DNA of 64,000 bases from Kordiimonas pumila (GCF_015240255.1 NZ_CP061205.1:3977659-4041658); one strand, 5' to 3'. Counted from the first letter of the stretch, positions 18,359 through 27,759 are shown. Notes: generated by a model not told the origin, from the sequence alone. Program-made: numbers and translations.

Positions 18359-19702
18359 CTATTTTTCCACCCTTTTTTGCAGATAAACCAGCACCCAGAC
18401 ACACATCAGGGCCACAGCTCCCAGCAACATGAAAATGCTTTGCGCTGACCAGCCTAAATTGATTAATAAACTGCCAAGAAGTGGGGCTACAATTGCGCCA
18501 ATCCGCCCAACACCAAGAGCACCACCAAGCCCGGTAGAACGAATGGCCGTTGGGTAATATATAGCGGCAACCACAGCAAGGAAAAATTGAGCTCCTAAAA
18601 TACCCGCCCCTGCAAAGAATACAGAAATATATAAAATGGTTGGGTTCGTAAAAAAGTGCGCAATCACGACCATTGCAATTGCAGCAACACTTAAAACCAC
18701 TTTTAAAATAGGTATCACGCCCCACTTGTCACATGCAAAACTAAGTGTAATTCCCCCAATAACGCCGCCCATATTAAATACACCGACAATCTTAAAGGCA
18801 GCATTCCTGGAGAGGCCGAACTCTGATAACAAGCCAGGAAGCCAGCTCAGCATAAAATAAAGTATAAGGAGGTTTAAAAAGAACAAACTCCAAATGAGTA
18901 ATGTTCCAATAAGCCTACCCTCTTTTAACAGAGCCCAAATCGATACTTTTTCCTGCACTGCGCCTTCCGTATCGATACAAAAGCCCTTGTGTTCGGGTAG
19001 AGTTTCAGCACCTGCAATACGTTGTAAGATTTTACTAATGACAGAGAGGTCCCGTTTCTTTCTCACCAAGAAATAAACAGATTCGGGAAGCAAAAAGCAT
19101 AAGAGGCCACTTACGATTATGGGTAGAGCACCTCCGATCCAGAAAATAGCTTTCCATGAATAAACTTCAATAACATGGTCAGATATAAACCCGCCAATTG
19201 CAGCACCTGCAGGAAACCCACACAGCATGATAGTTACAAAGGCAGTGCGATGCTTAGAGGGTACATACTCTGCGGTAAGAGCCAGAGCATTTGGCAGCGT
19301 CCCACCTAGCCCAACACCGGTCAAAAACCTATATATCCACAATTCTAAAAGAGATTCCGAAAAAGCTGTTGCCAAACTAAACAAACCAACGGCCGCGAAG
19401 GAGAGAAGCATCATGTTCTTTCGGCCTAGCTTATCACCCATAGGTCCCAATAAAAGTGCCCCTACCATAAGCCCCACAAGACTAGCTGATAAAACACTCC
19501 CAAAATTCGCAAGTGGTACGCCCCATATAGCCGCCAGTTCTGGAGCCGCAATGGCCATTGCTTGTGTATCAAACCCATCAAGGGCTACAACAAAACCACA
19601 AAGGATGACGATATAAATCTGATAGGCGCTAACAGGAAGAGCATCAATCATTGACGCAATATTGATCACATGTGCTTCCTTGCCTGAAGTATCTTTACCC
19701 AT
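18359..19702 (-). CDS. MFS permease, aromatic/organic acid:H+ symporter (AAHS) type
   Basis: A 447-aa, 12-helix major facilitator. The first helix holds DGFDTQAM, the DGFD signature of PcaK/BenK-type acid symporters; the loop 2-3 motif is GDKLGRKN and helix 4 GVGLGGTLPNALALTAEYVPSKHR. It probably imports a carboxylic acid. It is the last gene of a leftward set with the AraC regulator, amidohydrolase and HMG-CoA reductase. Its own 181-base upstream gap may contain a separate promoter. Confidence 0.85.
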   Translation of the reverse strand: MGKDTSGKEAHVINIASMIDALPVSAYQIYIVILCGFVVALDGFDTQAMAIAAPELAAIWGVPLANFGSVLSASLVGLMVGALLLGPMGDKLGRKNMMLLSFAAVGLFSLATAFSESLLELWIYRFLTGVGLGGTLPNALALTAEYVPSKHRTAFVTIMLCGFPAGAAIGGFISDHVIEVYSWKAIFWIGGALPIIVSGLLCFLLPESVYFLVRKKRDLSVISKILQRIAGAETLPEHKGFCIDTEGAVQEKVSIWALLKEGRLIGTLLIWSLFFLNLLILYFMLSWLPGLLSEFGLSRNAAFKIVGVFNMGGVIGGITLSFACDKWGVIPILKVVLSVAAIAMVVIAHFFTNPTILYISVFFAGAGILGAQFFLAVVAAIYYPTAIRSTGLGGALGVGRIGAIVAPLLGSLLINLGWSAQSIFMLLGAVALMCVWVLVYLQKRVEK

Positions 19703-19883
19703 GTATGTATCCTTTTAAGAATTGAATAGATTAAGCGGCCTTTTGCGCTCATATTTTTGGCGAATTGGGCCATAGTCAATTTTGGCAGATACCTATGTGG
19801 CCCTTGAAAAAACACACATACTCTATCTAAAACCTGTTCCCTTATTCGCCAAATGAGGCCCCCTTGCAGCAGGGTAACCCGAT

Positions 19884-20729
19884 CTATTGAAGTGCCCTAT
19901 GGAACGTATCAGCCTTGAAACCAGAATGAATTTTCAGCAGCAAGGACTTACCTGCTTTTGGTTTATAATGGCAGGGTGGCACACCAAACCTGCGTTTGAA
20001 GGCAACCGTAAAGGCACTGACATTGCCATACCCCACATCATAGGCCACGGAAGAAACCTGCTCACCGCGCACAATTCTGGGAATCGCCATTACAAGGCGA
20101 ACCTCTCGCCGCCATGCGCCAAAAGTCATGCCTGTTTCTTGCTTGAATGTACGCGTAAAACTGCGCCGGCTCATGGCAGCCTTCAAACACCATTCCCCCA
20201 TTCTTTCCGGCAAAGACGGCTCCAATAAAAGCTCCTCACATACACGCAAAAGGCGCCGATCCTTGGGCATTGTTAATGGAATTTGGTCTGATACAACATT
20301 ACGCTGCGTTAGATTGTGGTTCAGCATGGAAATGATCGCATTTTCGTACGAGACATCCAGCGGGCTATCACCAACCCCGACCACTTCCGTAATTAAGGAT
20401 TTGATCAAGTTTGATGCCCGCAACACCCTAATATTCTTTACGTCTTTAAAGATAGATCCACTAATTTCTGCAACCTGAACAATACCAGATGAACCCCTTA
20501 AGTGACAGCAGTGCCCTGCAGGCAATAACAACACTTCTGAAAGGCTTAGGATGAAATTTCCCTGACGAGTAACGGCTGAAAACACACCGTCTTGCGGGCA
20601 TACCAAATATACTGAACCACTACTCTGGAGGTCTATACCATTACAGGCATCTGCCGCAATTTCCCTACCCGAAATATACTTCTGCGGAATTTGATGTACT
20701 GGTGCGTGGATCATGGGTTCAACTTCCAA
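19884..20729 (-). CDS. AraC-family transcriptional regulator
   Basis: A 281-aa regulator. The C-terminal third carries the double helix-turn-helix: MGEWCLKAAMSRRSFTRTFKQETGMTFGAWRREVRL then SSVAYDVGYGNVSAFTVAFKRRFGVPPCHYK. The N-terminal part is a cupin-like sensing domain (FILSLSEVLLLPAGHCCHLRGSSG). It begins 17 bases after the amidohydrolase, so it is probably co-transcribed and may sense a pathway intermediate. An alternative ATG six codons in is possible. Confidence 0.88.
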   Translation of the reverse strand: MEVEPMIHAPVHQIPQKYISGREIAADACNGIDLQSSGSVYLVCPQDGVFSAVTRQGNFILSLSEVLLLPAGHCCHLRGSSGIVQVAEISGSIFKDVKNIRVLRASNLIKSLITEVVGVGDSPLDVSYENAIISMLNHNLTQRNVVSDQIPLTMPKDRRLLRVCEELLLEPSLPERMGEWCLKAAMSRRSFTRTFKQETGMTFGAWRREVRLVMAIPRIVRGEQVSSVAYDVGYGNVSAFTVAFKRRFGVPPCHYKPKAGKSLLLKIHSGFKADTFHRALQ

Positions 20730-20746
20730 AGTTTAAACTACTGGGC

Positions 20747-22405
20747 TTACCCCACAAACCGTACTTTGCCATCTACCACTGTTTTCAAAACAGGCACTTC
20801 ATGCAATTTTTCAGGTGCATGAGTTAGGAGATTACCGCCCCAAATGACAAAATCCGCCAAATAACCAGGAATAAGCCTGCCTAGCTTGTTTTCCTGATAG
20901 CCAACATAAGCATTGGTTTCTGTGTAAGCCTTTAGGGCTGTTTCAGCCGAGACCTTTTCGTATGGCAACCACCCCTCAGGGTTCGCGCCGTCCAGTGTTT
21001 GCCTTAATACAGCTGCCTGAATACCAAGCCGAGGATCCAAAGGAGCAACAGGCCAATCAGACCCAAAGCCCACCTGCACTCCTGCTTTCAAAAGAGAGTT
21101 AAAGGCATAAGTGCCATGAAGGCGTTTTTCACCAATACGTTTTTCAGCCCAGCGGCCATCATCAATGGCATGATAAGGTTGCATGGAAGCAATAACACCA
21201 AGATCTGCAAACCTAGAAAAGCTCTGCGGCCTGATATGCTGCGCATGCTCAATGATAAAGCGTCTGTCTCTTGGTCCGTTTTTTTGAATAGCTTCCGCAA
21301 ACATACCAAGAACTTCATCATTGGCGCGGTCCCCAATAGCATGAACGGCTAAATGCAATCCGGCCCCGTCAGCTGCAATAATCTGTTCGCGCAGGTCAGC
21401 AAGTGGCACAAAAGATATGCCTTTATTACCCGGTTCATCCGTATACTCATCATAAAACAGGGCGGTCCCTGAACCCAGTGAGCCATCAGCTAAACCCTTT
21501 AGGCCGCCCCACCGGACCCAGTCATCCCCACGTCCCTCCTCGGCGATCAAGCTTTGCAATCGCTGCCAGTCTGCGAGCGGCACAAAAGACTTGAACCGAA
21601 CATCTGTTTCACCTTTTGCCCGTAAAGACCTCAGCGCATCATGACTTACCCAATCAAGTGCTTTGGTGTGAATTTGGGTAACACCAAGGCTAAGTGCATG
21701 CTGAGTACAAACCCGCAAGCGGGCTTCCTTTTCAGCCTCCGTCATAGAAGGGATAACCCTTTGAACCAAGTCTTTCGCTTTGTCTTTCAATATCCCGGTA
21801 GGCTCGCCTTGCTCGTCGCGTACAATTATACCACCCTCAGGGTCTGGTGTGTTGCGATCAATGCCGGCCAGCTTAAGTGCTAGTGAATTAAGCAGCAGCA
21901 TGTGAAGATCAAGCCGGGCTACGGCTACAGGGTTATTAGGAGTTACATCATCAATCCAGTGGCGGGTAGGAAGCTGACCACCCCAAAGCTGTTCATCCCA
22001 ACTGCCCCCTTCAATCCACTTACCGGGTTGCACTTTTGCAGCATAATCACCTAAAATAGCGGCAAAATCAGCGGGTGTACCGGCGCTACGCAAATTAATA
22101 CTGACAAGTGCTTCCGCCGCCATAAACAAATGCACATGTGGCTCAATAATGCCCGGCGTTACAAAAGCACCCTCAAGGTCTATTACCTGAGTTTTAGGGC
22201 CTATCATGGCCTTAACGGCACTACCACCTACAGCGGCAATATGATTATTGACAGTGCCTATTGCAGAGGCAAGAGGCACACCAGCGCTTACCCAAACCTG
22301 GCCATTTACATAGGCCACATCAAGGTGCACAGTGCCTGCACGAAGCGCCGCTGAAACAGCAAGTGTTGCTCCCATTCCCGCTATAAATGTCCGCCTATCC
22401 AACAT
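20747..22405 (-). CDS. Tat-exported YtcJ-like amidohydrolase
   Basis: A metal-dependent hydrolase of the amidohydrolase_3/YtcJ group (about 552 aa). The N-terminus MLDRRTFIAGMGATLAVSAAL is a twin-arginine-type signal, so it should act outside the cytoplasm. Metal ligands are visible as EPHVHLF, HAIGDRAND, IEHAQHI and GSDWPVAPLDP. YtcJ relatives cleave N-formyl or amide bonds. I chose ATG 22405 (GGGGAAA upstream); the frame continues to 22459. It sits between HMG-CoA reductase and the AraC gene, suggesting that it frees an acid that the reductase branch consumes. Confidence 0.83.
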   Translation of the reverse strand: MLDRRTFIAGMGATLAVSAALRAGTVHLDVAYVNGQVWVSAGVPLASAIGTVNNHIAAVGGSAVKAMIGPKTQVIDLEGAFVTPGIIEPHVHLFMAAEALVSINLRSAGTPADFAAILGDYAAKVQPGKWIEGGSWDEQLWGGQLPTRHWIDDVTPNNPVAVARLDLHMLLLNSLALKLAGIDRNTPDPEGGIIVRDEQGEPTGILKDKAKDLVQRVIPSMTEAEKEARLRVCTQHALSLGVTQIHTKALDWVSHDALRSLRAKGETDVRFKSFVPLADWQRLQSLIAEEGRGDDWVRWGGLKGLADGSLGSGTALFYDEYTDEPGNKGISFVPLADLREQIIAADGAGLHLAVHAIGDRANDEVLGMFAEAIQKNGPRDRRFIIEHAQHIRPQSFSRFADLGVIASMQPYHAIDDGRWAEKRIGEKRLHGTYAFNSLLKAGVQVGFGSDWPVAPLDPRLGIQAAVLRQTLDGANPEGWLPYEKVSAETALKAYTETNAYVGYQENKLGRLIPGYLADFVIWGGNLLTHAPEKLHEVPVLKTVVDGKVRFVG

Positions 22406-22483
22406 TATTTTTCCCCATATTAATTCATGTCTCGATGTGTATCTTTTATTGAAGCGCAAAGCTTAATCAAACAAATGACAGAC

Positions 22484-23788
22484 TTAGTCCTTGCCTATCA
22501 ACCTTTTAGCGTGCGTAACACTCACATCCCCACTGTCCGCCAATGCTTTGGCAATTCGGTCAATGTCAGGACCGCTTGCACCAGCCGTAATTGCTATATT
22601 TCGCGCATGTAATGTCATGTGGCCACGCTGGATACCTTCGGTTGCAAGCGCCCGGATTGCCGCCATGTTTTGAGCCAAACCAACTGTTGCCACAACTTCA
22701 GAAAGCTCACTGGCACTCGAGACCTTTAATAGCCGTAATGCTGCTTGGGCAGCAGGATGGGTTTTTGTTGCCCCCCCTACCAGCCCCAAAGCCATAGGCA
22801 GTTCTATTGTACCTACCATTTTACCATTTGCGGCCATTTCCCAGCGGGTTAATGATGTATAGTGTCCGTTGCGCGCTGCATAAGCATGAGCACCCGCTTC
22901 AATAGCTCGCCAGTCGTTCCCTGTCGCAACCACAACCGGGTCAATCCCATTCATGATCCCTTTATTGTGCGTGGCAGCCCTGTAAGGGTCAACAATTGCC
23001 AGAGCGCAAGCCTCAACCATACCCCTACAAACATCGGCCCCGCTATACATTTTTGTATCCATCACAGACGGCTCAAGCTCGACCTTGGCTCGCACAATGC
23101 GCAGATCAGCGAGATTTGACAGTATCCTAAGCCTGACCTTGCCACCCGTAATCCGCTCAACATCAGGCGCAAGCATCTCAGCCATAGTATTCACAGTATT
23201 GGCCCCCATAGCGTCACGCACATCTACAAGAATATGCATAACCACCATTGGGCCAACAGGGCTGTTTTCAAAGATATGAACTTCAACATCTTTACAGCCA
23301 CCACCTAGGTCTATCAGTACCTTATCGCGGGAATTGGCTTTCTCAATCAGGCTTTCTTTATGCTCCAAAAGCCGTTGCTTGGCACCAAAAGGGTCCGTTA
23401 CCCCCAAAACCTGAATTTGCGCACGCATAATAGGCTGCTCGGCACGGGCCGAAAAGCCGCCGCCCTGAGCAGCGAGTTTAGCCATATAGGAAGCAGCAGC
23501 AACAACCGAAGGTTCTTCCACAACCATTGGTACAAGGTACTCTTTACCGTTCACAATAAAATTAGTTGCAATGCCGAGAGGTAGTTCAAACTTACCAATA
23601 ACATTTTCTATCATGCCATTAGCGATATGGAGTGGCAGAACGCCTTCTCCTGAAAAAAAGGCACCTTCTTGTTGACCCAAATGGGCCGCAGTGCAAACCG
23701 CCGCCAACCTCTCTGCCGGCTCCATATGACGCATATTAATGATATGAGAGCGTACAGGTTTATTAGTTGGCAGTGAATCCATCCTCAA
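22484..23788 (-). CDS. mvaA: class II (degradative-type) hydroxymethylglutaryl-CoA reductase
   Basis: A 434-aa class II HMG-CoA reductase. The catalytic tetrad of the Pseudomonas mevalonii enzyme is all visible: Glu in ENVIGKFELPLG, Lys in HNKGIMNG, Asp in TGNDWRA and His in TLHARNIA. The cofactor region is VDVRDAMGANTVNTMAE. Class II enzymes often run oxidatively, turning mevalonate plus CoA into HMG-CoA, which lets cells feed on mevalonate. No other mevalonate-pathway gene is present, supporting a catabolic role. It is divergent from a MocR regulator across a 139-base control region. No HMG-CoA lyase gene is in the window. Confidence 0.92.
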   Translation of the reverse strand: MRMDSLPTNKPVRSHIINMRHMEPAERLAAVCTAAHLGQQEGAFFSGEGVLPLHIANGMIENVIGKFELPLGIATNFIVNGKEYLVPMVVEEPSVVAAASYMAKLAAQGGGFSARAEQPIMRAQIQVLGVTDPFGAKQRLLEHKESLIEKANSRDKVLIDLGGGCKDVEVHIFENSPVGPMVVMHILVDVRDAMGANTVNTMAEMLAPDVERITGGKVRLRILSNLADLRIVRAKVELEPSVMDTKMYSGADVCRGMVEACALAIVDPYRAATHNKGIMNGIDPVVVATGNDWRAIEAGAHAYAARNGHYTSLTRWEMAANGKMVGTIELPMALGLVGGATKTHPAAQAALRLLKVSSASELSEVVATVGLAQNMAAIRALATEGIQRGHMTLHARNIAITAGASGPDIDRIAKALADSGDVSVTHAKRLIGKD

Positions 23789-23808
23789 GTCCTTTTATTT
23801 AGAGGTGT

Positions 23809-23831
23809 AATAATATGAAAATTATATTATT
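23809..23831. promoter_or_regulatory. AT-rich inverted repeat in the HMG-CoA reductase promoter region
   Basis: AATAATAT (23809-23816) and its exact complement ATATTATT (23824-23831) flank a 7-base spacer, about 20 bases upstream of the leftward HMG-CoA reductase start. It is a candidate operator for the divergent MocR or the AraC regulator, though AT-rich repeats also arise by chance. Confidence 0.35.
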
Positions 23832-23852
23832 GGATCACCTTCCATCGCAAAA

Positions 23853-23886
23853 GGTACACTTCTTGTTTACATTTTTTCTTTGTACC
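23853..23886. promoter_or_regulatory. bipartite GTAC element, copy 1 (mocR/mvaA control region)
   Basis: GGTACA (23853-23858, within GGTACACTT) and its inverted match TGTACC (23881-23886) have GTAC cores 28 bp apart. The same arrangement, with the same GTACACTT and TGTACC words, recurs before the CoA-transferase gene. It lies between the divergent HMG-CoA reductase and MocR genes and is a strong candidate binding site for the MocR regulator. Confidence 0.55.
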
Positions 23887-23927
23887 CTAAAAATGTTAGT
23901 AACAGTTATAGTGAAAGGCTCTGGCAC

Positions 23928-25307
23928 ATGAATAAAGCCGACAAAATTGTAGACAGTATTACGTCGGATATTCATACCGGCGCTATACTTCCCAAGCAAA
24001 AGCTTCCCTCAATCCGGAAGACCGCTGAAGATTTCAAAGTTTCAAAGAACACCGTTATTGATGCTTATGACAAACTTACCGCACAAGGGCTTGTACATGC
24101 CGTTCACGGATCTGGCTTTTATGTTTCAGACCTGACGGACATGGACCTTCAAGTTACCCAGCCACAACATATTCTGGAGGCATTTGATCGCATTTCATTA
24201 TTAAATGCCCAGTTGAATCAGGAAATGCATGTTAGAGTTGGCGACGGGCGCCCACCCCTATCATGGATGCAAGATGCCCTACCTGAAAAACTTTCAGGTA
24301 ACTTTCTCCGCCGATTTGAAGGCGATCAAACCGCCTATGGAAGCGCCAATGGCAACATGTCACTGCGTGAAGTTATTGCAAAAAAGTATCGCATAAACGG
24401 TATGCAAACCGCTGCAGAGCAAGTCGTAACTACATTTGGTGCCAATCATGCACTTGATCTCATTATTCGTCGCTTTCTGGAGCCTGGCGACACAGTACTT
24501 GTCGATGAACCCGGCTACTATCCTTTGTTTGCAAAACTCAAATTGTCGAAAATAAATTTCATAGGTGTACCCAGAACGCCTCAAGGGCCTGACACGCACA
24601 AACTACGCCTACTGGCAAAGCAGTACCGGCCAAAGTTTTTTTTCACGCAGTCAAGATACCAGAACCCTACAGGCTCCAGCATGGACCTACCTACTGCGCA
24701 TTCGGTCTTACAAATAGGGACCATGTACGGCATGCGCATTGTAGACAATGACCCGTTTTTTGATTTGCCTGATCAAACTGGTGTACCTCTCGCACTCTTG
24801 GATCAATTCGAAAATGTAATCGCCATCTCTAGCTATTCGAAACTGTTGTCGGCAAGCTTTCGTGTTGGATACTTAATCGCTTCACCGCAAATTACTAAAG
24901 AAATTGCCGAGCTAAAACTGATAACAACGATCAATAGTTCACGCTTCACCGAAATGCTGACCTGTGAAATGATAACGAACAGGCGTTACCAGCGTCATTT
25001 AAAGAAAATATCAGCACAGCTTGCCGAACTTCGAGCAAACTTTAATAAACACATTGAAAAAATAGGCCTAGAGGTTTTAGACCCTAACGGAGGTGGGTTT
25101 TATAGTTTCCTCATGTTACCTGCAAACATGGACGAGACACAAATCGCGCGACGTGCCCTGTCAAAAGGTATATTTTTGGCACCGGGAAAGTTCTTTTTTG
25201 TGGACGAGAAGAGCCGGGTGCCCGCTTTTCGCATTAATATAACCCGCGCAGATAATATGAGATTCTATCAATTTCTTAAAAATGAGGTCGCATCGTCTAT
25301 ATCTTGA
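23928..25307 (+). CDS. MocR-type (GntR/aminotransferase fusion) regulator
   Basis: A 459-aa regulator. The N-terminal winged helix is of GntR type (KIVDSITSDIHTGAILPKQKLPSIRKTAEDFKVSKNTVIDAYDKLTAQGLVHAVHGSGFYV). The rest is a fold-type I aminotransferase-like domain with GANHALDLIIRRFLEPGDTVLVDEPGYY and the PLP-lysine motif SSYSKLLSASFRVGY. MocR proteins sense amino-compounds or PLP adducts. ATG 23928 is preceded by AAAGG; the frame could open at a TTG at 23880. It is divergent from mvaA and upstream of the CoA-transferase operon, and probably regulates both. Confidence 0.9.
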   Translation: MNKADKIVDSITSDIHTGAILPKQKLPSIRKTAEDFKVSKNTVIDAYDKLTAQGLVHAVHGSGFYVSDLTDMDLQVTQPQHILEAFDRISLLNAQLNQEMHVRVGDGRPPLSWMQDALPEKLSGNFLRRFEGDQTAYGSANGNMSLREVIAKKYRINGMQTAAEQVVTTFGANHALDLIIRRFLEPGDTVLVDEPGYYPLFAKLKLSKINFIGVPRTPQGPDTHKLRLLAKQYRPKFFFTQSRYQNPTGSSMDLPTAHSVLQIGTMYGMRIVDNDPFFDLPDQTGVPLALLDQFENVIAISSYSKLLSASFRVGYLIASPQITKEIAELKLITTINSSRFTEMLTCEMITNRRYQRHLKKISAQLAELRANFNKHIEKIGLEVLDPNGGGFYSFLMLPANMDETQIARRALSKGIFLAPGKFFFVDEKSRVPAFRINITRADNMRFYQFLKNEVASSIS

Positions 25308-25421
25308 ATCCTTTAGGTTAACTATCGTAACGCAAGACTTCTCCTGCCATTCAAAAGCAGTGGGGTCTGATAGACATATGTGGGCTCATAAGGAAGGTCT
25401 ATAGTGTATGCTTTTTTTAAT

Positions 25422-25455
25422 AGTACACTTATTATAAATTTCCACACACTGTACC
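25422..25455. promoter_or_regulatory. bipartite GTAC element, copy 2 (CoA-transferase promoter)
   Basis: AGTACACTT (25422-25430) and TGTACC (25450-25455) reproduce copy 1 in word, order and spacing (GTAC cores at 25423 and 25451, 28 bp apart). The intervening bases differ, which argues for selection rather than recent duplication. The element lies 64-97 bases before the CoA-transferase ATG. A ten-base word from copy 1, TGTACCCTAA, also recurs at 27651-27660. Confidence 0.55.
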
Positions 25456-25518
25456 TGTATTACGCTGGACATATAAATATTATAGTATCTGGCATAGTAA
25501 GTACGGAGGAAGTAGCTA

Positions 25519-26763
25519 ATGGATAGTGTAAGCTCAGAGCATGTGACCGCAAATAATAGTATGGGCCGCACGGGGCCCCTTTCTGGCGTAGTCGTGCTGG
25601 ATATAACACGAGTTGTCGCAGGCCCTTACTGCTCCATGATGCTTGCAGATATGGGCGCCACGGTTATAAAAGTGGAAAATCCAGCTGACCCAGATTATGC
25701 CCGTACATTCCCTCCCTTTGCAGGCGATGCACAGTTCAGTGCTTTCTTTTCTCAGTATAACCGAAACAAAAAAGCTATAACCCTCAACCTCAAATCGGAA
25801 GAGGGTAAAACAATACTCAAGGCACTTGTAAAAAAAGCCAATATCCTTATTGAAAACTTCCGGCCTGGCACGATGGACAAGCTAGGTCTTGGGTATGAAG
25901 TGTTAGCAAAAGAAAACCCGGCTCTCATTTATACAGCGATAAGCGGGTTTGGGCGAACTGGCCCAAACTCTTCCCGTCCGGCCTTTGATAACACGGGGCA
26001 AGCCGTAGGGGGGCTATGGTCCATGAACGGTTACGAGGACCGCCCACCAGTACGTGTTGGCACCATAATAGGCGATCTATCTGCTTCGCTTTATGCAGCG
26101 GTGGGTACAGTTGCCGCCCTGCGTGAAGCTGAACGCAGCGGCATTGGACAAGTTGTTGATGTATCGCAGCAGGATTCTGTGCTTAGCTTGACGGAAAACG
26201 CAGTGATCCGTTACACGCTTGAAAATGATGTTGCATCACCCATTGGTAATAACCATCCCTTTGTACGCCCTTACGGTCAATATCCCTGCAAAGACGGTTA
26301 CGTGTTTTTTGGAGGCTATACCGATAAATTCTGGAAAATATCATGTCAATTATTCGGCAATGCCGAACTGGTAAATGATCCAGAGATTGACACAATGGAA
26401 AAACGTTTCAATGAGGACACATACAAACGCCGTATCGAACCAATACTAAATAACTGGTTTAGCCGTTACACCAAAGCTGAACTGGAAGAGATTGCAGGCG
26501 ACAAAATTCCACTAAGCGCAATTAAGACCATCGCGGAAGTAGTGGAGGATCCACACGTTATCGCCCGGAAAATGATAGTAGATGTACCGGTTGACACCCA
26601 GATGGTCAGAATGATTGGGAATCCTATACACCTCTCAAACATGGGAAGCCCGAAAATGGATCAAGCCCCCAATGTTGGTGCCGATAATGCCGAAATTTAT
26701 TCCAGCTTACTTGGCTTTAGCTCAGAAGATATAGAGCATCTTCGTGCCGAAGGGACTCTTTAA
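25519..26763 (+). CDS. CaiB/BaiF (class III) CoA-transferase
   Basis: A 414-aa class III CoA-transferase. The N-terminus has GPLSGVVVLDITRVVAGPYCSMMLADMGATVIKVENP, then NLKSEEGK, ENFRPGTMDKLGLGYE and SGFGRTGP; the catalytic Asp lies in IGDLSASLYAAVG. It moves CoA from a donor thioester to a free carboxylic acid. GGAGG precedes the ATG. The next gene, an enoyl-CoA hydratase, begins 3 bases after its stop, the same pairing as in carnitine (caiB-caiD) metabolism. Here the nearby HMG-CoA reductase points to a branched C5-C6 acid instead. Substrate not proved. Confidence 0.9.
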   Translation: MDSVSSEHVTANNSMGRTGPLSGVVVLDITRVVAGPYCSMMLADMGATVIKVENPADPDYARTFPPFAGDAQFSAFFSQYNRNKKAITLNLKSEEGKTILKALVKKANILIENFRPGTMDKLGLGYEVLAKENPALIYTAISGFGRTGPNSSRPAFDNTGQAVGGLWSMNGYEDRPPVRVGTIIGDLSASLYAAVGTVAALREAERSGIGQVVDVSQQDSVLSLTENAVIRYTLENDVASPIGNNHPFVRPYGQYPCKDGYVFFGGYTDKFWKISCQLFGNAELVNDPEIDTMEKRFNEDTYKRRIEPILNNWFSRYTKAELEEIAGDKIPLSAIKTIAEVVEDPHVIARKMIVDVPVDTQMVRMIGNPIHLSNMGSPKMDQAPNVGADNAEIYSSLLGFSSEDIEHLRAEGTL

Positions 26764-26765
26764 AA

Positions 26766-27548
26766 ATGGCTATTGATTACGAAAAGAACGGCCACGTTGC
26801 GACTATTACATTTAATCGCCCAGAAAAGCTCAACGCCATGTCACTTCGTATGTACGACGCCCTTGGTGAAGCTTATTGTGAGGCACGAGATGATAATGAT
26901 GTGCGCGCAGTGGTGCTAGCAGGAAAAGGGGACCGGGCCTTTTGCGTTGGTGCAGACCTTACAGAATCAATTCCTGCATTGGCGGAAGACCGTTTCGATA
27001 TAAGTGAATGGGACGCTGCCCATATGAAAGGTATCCGCATGTACAAACCTGTGATCTGTGCTGTACATGGTTTGTGTATGGGCGGTGGTTTTGAATTCAT
27101 GCTTTCTACAGATATTCGGGTGGTCGCGGATGACGCTATTTTTCAACTACCTGAGCCACAGCACGGTTTTGTTCCTGCAGGCGGAACCCTAGTAAGATTA
27201 GTACGCCAAATCTCATACGCCCATGCTATGCAGATTATGCTTATGGCCGAACGCCTGACTGCCGCAGATTTATACCGAATGGGTGTGGTCAATGAGGTGT
27301 TACCATCTGATCGAGTACTGCCCCGAGCCCATGAAATAGCGCAAGGCATTGCTGCACTCGGACCAGTTGCTATCCAAACAATCAAAGAAGCAGCTTTAAC
27401 GCTCCACTCTGAGCCTCTCGAAGAAGCCTTTAAAAAAGAAGCTATCCTCGGTCAAAAAGCCTTCACCTGTGACGATGCAAAGGCCGGGCTTGCTAATTTC
27501 ATTGCGCGCGGCGCCAACAAAACAAAAAAGCCCTCGCATTCCCAATAA
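26766..27548 (+). CDS. enoyl-CoA hydratase/isomerase family protein
   Basis: A 260-aa crotonase-fold protein. The oxyanion hole segments are FCVGADLTES and CMGGGFEFMLSTD; both acid residues of true hydratases are present (Glu in GGGFE and in LPEPQHGFVPAGGTLVR). It probably hydrates or dehydrates the CoA ester made by the preceding CoA-transferase. With HMG-CoA reductase close by, a 3-methyl-branched substrate (anhydromevalonyl-CoA to mevalonyl-CoA, or methylglutaconyl-CoA to HMG-CoA) is a reasonable inference. Confidence 0.88.
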   Translation: MAIDYEKNGHVATITFNRPEKLNAMSLRMYDALGEAYCEARDDNDVRAVVLAGKGDRAFCVGADLTESIPALAEDRFDISEWDAAHMKGIRMYKPVICAVHGLCMGGGFEFMLSTDIRVVADDAIFQLPEPQHGFVPAGGTLVRLVRQISYAHAMQIMLMAERLTAADLYRMGVVNEVLPSDRVLPRAHEIAQGIAALGPVAIQTIKEAALTLHSEPLEEAFKKEAILGQKAFTCDDAKAGLANFIARGANKTKKPSHSQ

Positions 27549-27567
27549 GGTTAGCAAAAGGAGGACC

Positions 27568-27660
27568 GTGAAGAGAAAATCATACACTAGCTTTTACCGC
27601 AGCAAGAGGCATAGGGAATCAGTTCCTTTTCCATTCAGTATCCTTAAAACTGTACCCTAA
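27568..27660 (+). other. short open frame with a near-perfect ribosome binding site
   Basis: AAAGGAGG at 27557-27564 precedes a GTG at 27568 by 3 bases, opening 30 codons of a very basic peptide (start VKRKSYTSFYRSKRH, end ILKTVP). It may be a true small gene, but it is more likely the surviving start of a gene cut away when the receptor gene downstream was lost. I see no homology. Confidence 0.25.
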
Positions 27661-27759
27661 TTTTAACAGGTACTATTTTGTTATTTTCCCCCAAAGCGTC
27701 TCTCTCAATATTTTTTACAATATTATAACGTGTAATGACAGACGCTCTTAAAAGGGGTC

